Positions 5,122 through 11,603 of a stretch of DNA of 15,817 nucleotides are shown here, one piece after another. The notes beneath the pieces are model-generated. The model ran no database searches. It worked only from the letters and a program-made list of their open reading frames with translations, and had not been told where the DNA came from. Every line of letters starts with the position of its first letter. Position 1 is the first letter of the stretch. This DNA comes from a bacterium (GTDB lineage Bacteria > Krumholzibacteriota > Krumholzibacteriia > JACNKJ01). Made by a program: the position numbers and the translations under genes. Location: contig JACNKJ010000147.1 of assembly GCA_014382085.1 (NCBI GenBank), positions 1-15,817 of the forward strand, given 5' to 3'.

Positions 5122-6921
5122 CTAGTAGAAGGGCCAAGCTTCCTTCTCGATGAGAACATCCGCCACTTCGCGGCGCAGCATCACCGTGTTCACGGGATTG
5201 TGCTTCACCGTGCGGCGCAGGCCGGCCAAGGTTGTGGTGAGCATGTCGCCGGCCACAGCGGTGGCCAGCACGTCGCGTCCACGTATTTCAATGCGATGCA
5301 TGGCTTCGTTGCAGAAGATCTTCGTCAAGGTCGCCGCGAACTTCGCGTTTTCATCCTCGCCACGGGCGGCAAGTTTCTCGCTGCGCTTGATGGCCGAATC
5401 CATGCCGTAGAGATCCATGATCATGTCCGCCAGGAAACCCAGCAGCTCTTCATGTTCCATGGGATTCTTCAGCTTCTCGCCCATTTCCTGCGCCACGGTT
5501 CCAAGACCCAGCAGCACGGCCTTCTTGGCCTTGACCACAAGTTCCTTCTCTTCGGAAAGGAAACCGTCATCGGCATCGTCGTCCAGCGACGGCATGCCCA
5601 TGAGTTCATCGAGCAGAGCCTTGGCTTGCTGGAAAATAGGCAGCTCGCCCTTGGCGCCCTTCTTGAACATTTCACCCGCGATGATCATGCGGTTGATTTC
5701 ATTGGTGCCCTCGAAGATGCGATTGATGCGGCTGTCCCGGTAGAAACGCTCGGCCGGGTATTCCTGCGAGTAGCCGTATCCGCCGTAAATTTGCACGGCT
5801 TCATCCACGCAATAATCCAAAACCTCCGAACAGAAGACCTTCATCATGGAGCACTCGGTCATGTACTCGCGCACACCCACGTCGATGGTCTTGGCGTCGT
5901 AGTTTTCGTCGGCCTTGTCCAGGGTGCTGATGTTCTGGTCGATGTAGCCCGCCGTTCGATAGACCATGGACTGACCCGCGAAGCAGCGCGCCGCGCCTTC
6001 GCCGATCTTGTGCTTGATCATGCCGAAATTGGTGATGGGCTGGCCGAATTGATGACGCTCCTTGCCGTAGCTCACGGCGTCGACGATGGCGTGTATGGCG
6101 CCGCCGATGGCGCCCGCACCCAGTTTGAATCGACCCACGTTGAGAATATTAAAGGCGATCTGCGCACCGCGCCCAACTCGACCCAGCACGTTTTCCACAG
6201 GCACCTTCACGTCTTCCATAACTAGGGTGCGCGTGGACGATCCTTTGATGCCGAGTTTCTTTTCCTCGGTGCCGGTGGATAGGCCGGGCATGTCCTTATC
6301 CATGATGAAGGCAGTGAACTTATCACCGTCCACCTTCGCAAAAACGATGAAAATGTCGGCAAAGCCCGCATTGGTGATGAACATCTTCTCGCCATTTAAC
6401 ACGTAATGGCTGCCGTCTTCGCTCAGCAGGGCCTTGCTCTTGGCGTTCATGGCGTCGGTGCCGCTACCGGCTTCGGTCAGCGCATAGGCGCCAAGCAGTT
6501 CACCCGTTGCCAGCCCGGGAAGGTATTTCGCCTTCTGTTCCTTGGTGCCGAAGTAGACGATGGGTAAGGTTCCGATACCTGTGTGTGCGCCGTAGGCTAC
6601 CTGGAATGATCCGCTCTTGGCCAGCTTCTCGGCCATGAGCATGGACACGGCTTTAGTCTGGGCGAACCCGCCAAACTCTTCGGGCACATCCACCGAAAGC
6701 AAGCCAAGCTTGCCGGCTTCTTTGAGCGTAGCGCCCATGGCCCCTTCCTTGAGTGATTCCAGCTCGTCCAACTTGGGAAGGACACTGCCCTCGACGAAGT
6801 CGTAGATGAGCTTGCCGATCATTTTCTCTTCTTCGTTGAACTCTTCGGGAATGAAGACTTTCTCCAGGGGATGGTCTTCGGTTAGGAATGAACAACCCTT
6901 GATGATTCCGTTCTCCGACAT
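5122..6921 (-). CDS. fadE: Acyl-CoA dehydrogenase (FadE/VLCAD-like)
   Basis: FAD-dependent oxidation of acyl-CoA to trans-2-enoyl-CoA, the first step of beta-oxidation. At 599 residues it matches the long bacterial FadE (YusJ-like) and VLCAD/ACAD9 group, with a ~170-residue helical C-terminal extension after the catalytic core. Family signatures are YALTEAGSGTDA (substrate/FAD loop), the FITNAGFADIFIVFAK strand, QIYGGYGYSQEYPAERFYRD, and RIFEGTNEINR, where E404 is the expected catalytic base. Electrons should pass to ETF, whose genes are not in the window. ATG at 6921 has AAGGA about 6 bases upstream and lies 15 bases after the fadA stop. It is the last gene of the operon before a strong terminator. 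Chain-length range cannot be read from sequence. Confidence 0.95.
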   Translation of the reverse strand: MSENGIIKGCSFLTEDHPLEKVFIPEEFNEEEKMIGKLIYDFVEGSVLPKLDELESLKEGAMGATLKEAGKLGLLSVDVPEEFGGFAQTKAVSMLMAEKLAKSGSFQVAYGAHTGIGTLPIVYFGTKEQKAKYLPGLATGELLGAYALTEAGSGTDAMNAKSKALLSEDGSHYVLNGEKMFITNAGFADIFIVFAKVDGDKFTAFIMDKDMPGLSTGTEEKKLGIKGSSTRTLVMEDVKVPVENVLGRVGRGAQIAFNILNVGRFKLGAGAIGGAIHAIVDAVSYGKERHQFGQPITNFGMIKHKIGEGAARCFAGQSMVYRTAGYIDQNISTLDKADENYDAKTIDVGVREYMTECSMMKVFCSEVLDYCVDEAVQIYGGYGYSQEYPAERFYRDSRINRIFEGTNEINRMIIAGEMFKKGAKGELPIFQQAKALLDELMGMPSLDDDADDGFLSEEKELVVKAKKAVLLGLGTVAQEMGEKLKNPMEHEELLGFLADMIMDLYGMDSAIKRSEKLAARGEDENAKFAATLTKIFCNEAMHRIEIRGRDVLATAVAGDMLTTTLAGLRRTVKHNPVNTVMLRREVADVLIEKEAWPFY

Positions 6922-6936
6922 CTCGCATCCTTCTTT

Positions 6937-8118
6937 CTACTGCAGGTTCTCGAAGATTCCCGCGGCGCCCATTCCGCCGCCCACACACATGGTTACCATA
7001 GCATAACGTCCACCCCGGCGGCCAAGCTCATAGAGAGCCTGGGTACTGAGCTTCGCGCCGGTGCATCCCAAGGGATGGCCCATGGCGATGGCCCCGCCGT
7101 TGACGTTGGTGATTTCCGGATTCATATCCAGCTTGCGCATGACCGCCAGCCCCTGCGCCGCGAAAGCCTCATTGAGCTCGATGATATCAATGTCACCCAG
7201 GCTGAGGTCGGCCTGTTTGAGAGCCTTGGGTACAGCGTATACAGGCCCTAGCCCCATGAGCTCGGGCTCATTGCCGGCCACCGCGTAAGTCACGAGGCGC
7301 GCGATGGGCTTGAGGCCCTGCGCCTTGGCGAAGTCTGCGTCGCAGACCATGAGCATAGCCGCACCATCGCTCATTTGGCTGGAGTTTCCCGCCGTCACAG
7401 TTCCACCCTGTTTGAACACGGGGCGAAGCTTGGCCAAGGCGGCGGCATTGCTGTCGGCGCGAGGACCCTCGTCGGTGTCGAAGCTAACTTCCTGGCTGGC
7501 GATCTTGGCGCCCTTGCCGCTGGGCTTTGTCAGGTCGAAAGTGAGCGGCGTAATCTCGTCTTTGAAGCGCCCGGCCTCGATGGCGGCCACGGCTCGCTGA
7601 TGGCTTTGCAAGGCGAAGGCGTCTTGATCCTCGCGGTTGATGCCATCCTGTTCGGCCACGCGCTCGGCGGTGAGCCCCATGTTAAGGTAACTGTCGGCAT
7701 AGTCCTGAGCCAGTTTCGCATTGGGACGGTACTGCGCGCCGCCCATGGGAATCAGGCTCATGGATTCGCTGCCTCCGGCAAGGATGCAGTCGGCCACGCC
7801 GCAGCCCACCTTGAGTGCGGCCAGATGCACGGCCTCCAGCCCACTGGAGCAGTAGCGGTTCAGGGTCATAGCCGTGGTTTCCTTGTTCAGGCCGCCCAGG
7901 AAAACCACCTGCCGAGCCATGTTGAGTCCCGCTTCACCTTCGGGGAAAGCGCAGCCCAAAATCAGGTCCTCTACCAGAGCGGGATCCAAGCCCGTGTTTT
8001 TCATGATGCCGGCCACCACGGCGCCGGCCATGTCGTCGGGACGTACTGTTGCCAGGCTTCCTCGGGGTGCTTTTCCAACCGCGGTGCGAGTGGCGGCGAC
8101 GATGACGGTGTCTCTCAT
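6937..8118 (-). CDS. fadA: Acetyl-CoA acyltransferase (3-ketoacyl-CoA thiolase)
   Basis: Thiolytic cleavage of 3-ketoacyl-CoA to acetyl-CoA and a shortened acyl-CoA, the last beta-oxidation step. 393 residues is the standard thiolase length. All catalytic residues are in canonical places: C90 in LNRYCSSGLEAV, H348 in AMGHPLGCTGAK, and C378 in MCVGGGMGAAGIFE. The gene sits between fadN and fadE as in Bacillus fadNAE. ATG at 8118 is preceded by TAGGAGG at 7 bases. An earlier ATG in the same SD region reads ATGAAATGA and stops at once. Unlike the 15-base gap to fadE, the gap to fadN is 187 bases, filled by an inverted-repeat element. Confidence 0.96.
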   Translation of the reverse strand: MRDTVIVAATRTAVGKAPRGSLATVRPDDMAGAVVAGIMKNTGLDPALVEDLILGCAFPEGEAGLNMARQVVFLGGLNKETTAMTLNRYCSSGLEAVHLAALKVGCGVADCILAGGSESMSLIPMGGAQYRPNAKLAQDYADSYLNMGLTAERVAEQDGINREDQDAFALQSHQRAVAAIEAGRFKDEITPLTFDLTKPSGKGAKIASQEVSFDTDEGPRADSNAAALAKLRPVFKQGGTVTAGNSSQMSDGAAMLMVCDADFAKAQGLKPIARLVTYAVAGNEPELMGLGPVYAVPKALKQADLSLGDIDIIELNEAFAAQGLAVMRKLDMNPEITNVNGGAIAMGHPLGCTGAKLSTQALYELGRRGGRYAMVTMCVGGGMGAAGIFENLQ

Positions 8119-8128
8119 TTCATGCCTC

Positions 8129-8203
8129 CTAAGGCTGCCGGATAAGAACTAGGCTCGGTCGCCAGCCCATCGGGTTCGTGTGCTTTGTAAACCACTGCAT
8201 CAT
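8129..8203 (-). CDS. Possible 24-residue ORF between fadN and fadA
   Basis: ATGATG at 8203-8198 is preceded by a very strong purine run GGAGGAGGAGCG. The frame encodes 24 residues starting MMQWFTKHTN and ending LVLIRQP. Its TAG stop overlaps the fadA TAGGAGG, 10 bases before the fadA ATG. It lies almost wholly inside the inverted-repeat element. Coding status rests only on the SD and the stop/SD overlap; its product may matter less than translational coupling to fadA. Confidence 0.3.
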   Translation of the reverse strand: MMQWFTKHTNPMGWRPSLVLIRQP

Positions 8204-8308
8204 CGCTCCTCCTCCATGATACCCGGCATCACGTTCGTCGTCGCTCTTTGCATTGATTCACAAAGCACAACGAACGCGACCAGATCTAGTTCTTATCCGG
8301 CAGCCTTA
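8130..8308. mobile_element. MITE-like inverted-repeat element between fadN and fadA
   Basis: A 23-base perfect inverted repeat lies at 8130-8152 and 8286-8308. Each end begins with TA, then AGGCTGCCGGATAAG inward. Inside the arms a second, imperfect stretch pairs GGTCGC…GTTCGT-GTGCTTTGT on the left with GGTCGCGTTCGTTGTGCTTTGT on the right, with an 11-base insertion in the left arm. The outer TA on both sides fits a TA target duplication of the IS630/Tc1-mariner kind. Removing the element and one TA joins fadN and fadA as AATTAGGAGGCATGAAATG, restoring a TAG stop and a compact junction. No transposase is encoded, so it would be a non-autonomous element or a structured intergenic repeat. Confidence 0.6.
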
Positions 8309-10696
8309 ATTCCGCAGCGGTTTGCCGGTTTTGAGAATGGCCTGCATGCGTTCGAGTGATTTTCGCTCACCCAGCAGGGAGAGGAAGTGCTCGCGTTCCA
8401 GGTCGAGTAGATATTGCTCGCTAACATCTTGCTTGCCCGTAAGATCGCCACCACAAATGATGGTGCCCACCTTCAGGCCGATCTTGCGATCGTGCTCGCT
8501 GATGAATTTGCCGTCCTGCATGTTGTGCAGAACCGATTCGATCACCGCCACGCCCGCTCGTCCCATGACGGGAATCTTGGTGAGGGGCTTGCCGGCCTTC
8601 CATCCTTCCTTGACCATGGAGATGACCGCGGCCTTGGCGTCGCCCACCAGTCTTTCGCGATTGATGGAGAAGCCGTCGCTCTCGCGCATGAAGCCGAAGT
8701 CGCGGGCCTCCAGCGCGCTGGTGGCCACCTTGGCCATGCCGATGGTTTCGAAAGTCTTCTGCACCACGGGCAGGAGATCCTTGCTGTTGGAGTGACGGTC
8801 CAGGGTTCTCAGATAGAGTTCCTTGCAGCCTCCACCTGCGGGCAGAACGCCCGCGCCCACTTCAACCAATCCTATGTAGGTTTCGGCGCTGGCGCGTGTT
8901 CGCTGTCCGTGCAGCACGAATTCCGCACCGCCACCCAGGCAGAGCCCGTGGGGGGCGACCACCGTGGGGACGGGGGCGTACTTCAGCGCCATGGTTGCGC
9001 GTTGGAAACCGGCGATCATGATGTTCAGATCATCCCATTCCTGCTCCAGCGCTTCCTGAAGAACCAACATAAGGTTGGCGCCCACGGAGAAATTCTCACC
9101 TTGATTGGCGACGACGAGACCGTCGTAGTTCGCTTGCACTTCGGCCACGGCTTTGCTCACCATGCCGATGATGTCCGGGCCCAGAGTGTTCATCTTGGAG
9201 TGAAATTCCAGACAGGCCACGCCGTCGCCCAGGTCCACGATGCTTGCGCCGGCGTTGCTCTTGATCGTCGCTCCGGCAGCCTTGAGGTGAGCCAGCGTGA
9301 TGCGTCCCGGGTCGCTGACTCGCTCTTTGTAATCGCCGGTGGATGGATCCCAAATCGAAACCTTGCCGCCTTCGATCTTGTAAAAACCGTCCGCTTTCTT
9401 TTCGAGCATGGTCTCGATCCAGGCGGGCAGCTCCAGGCCCTCTTCCTTCATCCGCTTGGCGGTGGCGGTAAATCCCAGGATGTCCCACTTCTGGAAGGGT
9501 CCGAGTTCCCAACCGAATCCCCATCGCATGCCATCGTCGATGGGGGATGGATCATCGGCGATCTCCCCGATGCGAAATGCGCAGTATTGGAATAACCGGC
9601 TGAGCGTGCGCCAGGTGAATTCAGCCGCGCGTCCCTTGCTTCCCAAGAGGGCTGGAAGGCGCTCGCCGATATCTTCGATATTGCGGATGGCTTCCAGCTC
9701 GGGGAACTTGGGGCGCTGCTTTTCGCGGTAGTCCATCGAGTCAAGATCGAGGGTCATGATGACCCGATTGCCCTCGGCGTCCTTGCTCTTTTTGTAGAAG
9801 CCTCCACCTGTCTTGTCGCCCAGGTAGCCCGCTTCGAGCATATTCTTCAGGATGGTCGGCGTCGCGAAAATTTCCCGCGACTCATCGTTCGGGCAGCCGT
9901 TGTAGACATTGCCGGCTACGGCCACGAATGTGTCCAAGCCCACTAGGTCCGCCGTGCGGAAGCTGGCGCTCTTGGGGTGCCCCACGATGGGGCCGGTGAG
10001 AAAGTCGATCTCCTCCACGCCGAGTTTTTGTTCGCCCATGGCGGCGATGGCGTCCATCATGCCGAAGACACCGATGCGATTGGCCACGAAGTTGGGCGTG
10101 TCCTTGGCTTGCACGATTCCCTTGCCGAGAATTCGATCGGAGAAGTCGATGAAATCCGCCAGCAGCCCCTTGTCGGTATCATCCGTGGGAATGATTTCCA
10201 GCAGGTAGAGATAGCGCGGTGGATTGAAGAAGTGCGTGCCCAGGAAATGGCGGCGGAAGTCTTCGTCGAGGCCTTCGGCCATGGCGCCAATGGTAATGCC
10301 CGAGGTATTCGAACTCACCAGGCTGCCAGGCCGGCGATGCTCCGCCACACGGCTGAGCACCGAGCGCTTGATCTCGAGATCCTCCTTGACCACCTCGATA
10401 ATCCAGTCGGCCTCGGCAATGCGCTCGAAGTCGTCATCGAAATTTCCAATCTCGATGAGATCGGAGAGGTTTTTTCTATAAAATGGAGCGGGGCGCGCAT
10501 TTAGCGCCGCCTTAAGTGCGCTCGCTGCAAAGCGATTCCGAAAAACCGGATCCTTTGGGTCGTCTCCTTCGCCAACTTGTGGAGGCACGATATCCAGCAT
10601 TAGCGAGGGAATCCCCGCATTCGCCAGATGCGCCGCGATGGCGCTTCCCATCACTCCACTTCCCAGGACGGCCACTTTGTCGATGTTTAGGGCCAC
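8306..10696 (-). CDS. fadN: Fused 3-hydroxyacyl-CoA dehydrogenase / enoyl-CoA hydratase
   Basis: Bifunctional enzyme for the two middle steps of beta-oxidation: hydration of enoyl-CoA and NAD-dependent oxidation of 3-hydroxyacyl-CoA. 796 residues, close to Bacillus FadN. The order is dehydrogenase first: Rossmann motif VAVLGSGVMGSAIAAHLANA (G12, G14, G17), SSNTSGITI, and GTHFFNPPRYLYLLEIIP, carrying the His and Glu of the active site near residue 150. A crotonase-fold hydratase follows from about 480, with GENFSVGANL, LCLGGGAEFVLHG and YIGLVEVGAGVLPAGGG. This order is opposite to E. coli FadB. GTG start at 10696 has GGAGG 6 bases upstream. A perfect palindrome next to that SD is the likely FadR site. 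The TAA stop is the outermost part of the inverted-repeat element. Confidence 0.95.
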   Translation of the reverse strand: MALNIDKVAVLGSGVMGSAIAAHLANAGIPSLMLDIVPPQVGEGDDPKDPVFRNRFAASALKAALNARPAPFYRKNLSDLIEIGNFDDDFERIAEADWIIEVVKEDLEIKRSVLSRVAEHRRPGSLVSSNTSGITIGAMAEGLDEDFRRHFLGTHFFNPPRYLYLLEIIPTDDTDKGLLADFIDFSDRILGKGIVQAKDTPNFVANRIGVFGMMDAIAAMGEQKLGVEEIDFLTGPIVGHPKSASFRTADLVGLDTFVAVAGNVYNGCPNDESREIFATPTILKNMLEAGYLGDKTGGGFYKKSKDAEGNRVIMTLDLDSMDYREKQRPKFPELEAIRNIEDIGERLPALLGSKGRAAEFTWRTLSRLFQYCAFRIGEIADDPSPIDDGMRWGFGWELGPFQKWDILGFTATAKRMKEEGLELPAWIETMLEKKADGFYKIEGGKVSIWDPSTGDYKERVSDPGRITLAHLKAAGATIKSNAGASIVDLGDGVACLEFHSKMNTLGPDIIGMVSKAVAEVQANYDGLVVANQGENFSVGANLMLVLQEALEQEWDDLNIMIAGFQRATMALKYAPVPTVVAPHGLCLGGGAEFVLHGQRTRASAETYIGLVEVGAGVLPAGGGCKELYLRTLDRHSNSKDLLPVVQKTFETIGMAKVATSALEARDFGFMRESDGFSINRERLVGDAKAAVISMVKEGWKAGKPLTKIPVMGRAGVAVIESVLHNMQDGKFISEHDRKIGLKVGTIICGGDLTGKQDVSEQYLLDLEREHFLSLLGERKSLERMQAILKTGKPLRN

Positions 10697-10709
10697 GATA
10701 AGCCTCCAA

Positions 10710-10726
10710 ATTGAATTTCATTCAAT
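10710..10726. promoter_or_regulatory. Palindromic operator, probable FadR-like TetR site
   Basis: ATTGAATTTCATTCAAT is a perfect inverted repeat with 7-base arms and a 3-base centre. It lies 13 bases upstream of the fadN GTG and directly beside its SD, in the gap between fadN and the divergent TetR-family gene. The TGAATGA half resembles the TGAATGA/TCATTCA halves of the Bacillus FadR operator. Binding here would block the fadN leader. A weak minus-strand promoter (TTGAGT, 18 bases, TACAGA) lies upstream of it. Confidence 0.62.
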
Positions 10727-10826
10727 CCACGATACACTCCGAAGTCTCCCGCCAGCGGCATGCCACCCGCAAGGGAAATCTGTAGCAAAGTTCGTGAAGA
10801 AAACTCAATCAGTGACGAAAAGGTGT

Positions 10827-10855
10827 TTTTTACTTACTTTCGACCCAGCTATAAT
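10827..10855 (+). promoter_or_regulatory. Candidate promoter of the TetR-family gene
   Basis: A perfect -10 box TATAAT lies at 10850-10855, about 48 bases upstream of the ATG. The -35 region is only a T-rich stretch (about 10827-10832), so activity depends mainly on the -10. The surrounding DNA is locally AT-rich. Confidence 0.42.
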
Positions 10856-10902
10856 ATAGATTCGAACTTCTGCTTGGGACTGATAACGCGAGGTTAGGTG
10901 GG

Positions 10903-11496
10903 ATGGACACCGCTGAATGCGTAGATCTCAACAACAAACGTGAACGAATTCTCAATGCTGCCATAAAGGCTTTTAGCAGCCAAGGATTCTATCGCACCCG
11001 CATCACCGACATCGCTCGTGCCGCGAAAGTGGCGGACGGTACGGTGTATCTATACTTCGAAAGCAAAGAGCAACTTCTCGCCGCAATATTCAATGAGAGC
11101 ATGAAAAGCTTCATGGATATGGGGAGGAAAGAGGTTCTTGAAGTCGAAGATGTAGAAGAACGTCTGCTGTTGTTGTTGAAACTGCATCTTGAGAACATTG
11201 GAAAAGATCGCGAATTGGCCACAGTCTTCCAAGTTGAAATGCGACACTCCGCACATTTCATGAAGGAAACGAGTCGCGCTGAGCTTCGTGAGTATCTAAT
11301 GGGCATTCAGCAGGTCATTGAACAGGGCAAAGACTCTGGAAAGTTCCGCGCCGATCTCGACAGTTGGTTCGTCGCAAAAAGTATCTTTGCACTTCTCGAT
11401 GAAGCCGCCACCAACTGGGTTCTCAGCGAAACGGATGATGCTTTGGAAGATGAGGCCACGCGCATCATGGACTTCATTTTGAGAGGAATGAAGTAG
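10903..11496 (+). CDS. fadR: TetR-family regulator, FadR-like
   Basis: 197-residue one-component repressor. The N-terminal helix-turn-helix is at ~12-60: RERILNAAIKAFSSQGFYRT, then ITDIARAAKVADGTVYLYFE, the classic TetR_N pattern. The C-terminal ligand domain contains ATVFQVEMRHS and ends with SIFALLDEAATNWVLSETDD, much like Bacillus FadR, a TetR protein that releases DNA when it binds long-chain acyl-CoA. Its divergent position to fadN, with a palindrome in the shared gap, supports acyl-CoA-responsive control of fadNAE. ATG at 10903 has GAGG about 9 bases upstream and GGTGGG immediately before it. The symbol is by analogy with the Bacillus protein, not the unrelated GntR-type FadR of E. coli. 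Confidence 0.85.
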   Translation: MDTAECVDLNNKRERILNAAIKAFSSQGFYRTRITDIARAAKVADGTVYLYFESKEQLLAAIFNESMKSFMDMGRKEVLEVEDVEERLLLLLKLHLENIGKDRELATVFQVEMRHSAHFMKETSRAELREYLMGIQQVIEQGKDSGKFRADLDSWFVAKSIFALLDEAATNWVLSETDDALEDEATRIMDFILRGMK

Positions 11497-11603
11497 ACTC
11501 TCCGTTTTAGCTGAACAGGCCTGGGAAGATCCTTCCTCAGGTGGATATTCCTGCCCCTCATTCTCCCTTGTGCTACATTGTTCACCCTTCCAGCGAGGTG
11601 AAC

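Noticed and set aside
5200..6225. 341-codon plus-strand frame opposite fadE
   Set aside because: Antisense shadow of a clear acyl-CoA dehydrogenase; no domain, SD or promoter of its own.
8414..9595. 393-codon plus-strand frame opposite fadN
   Set aside because: Antisense shadow of the FadN hydratase half; low-information composition.
11515..11545. Terminator after the TetR-family gene
   Set aside because: The imperfect hairpin CCTGGGAAG/CTTCCTCAGG has mismatches and no T-tract, so it is not called.
11541..11603. GTG start 21 codons upstream for the transglutaminase-like protein
   Set aside because: It would bury the signal peptide behind a non-hydrophobic leader and has a poorer ribosome site than ATG 11604.
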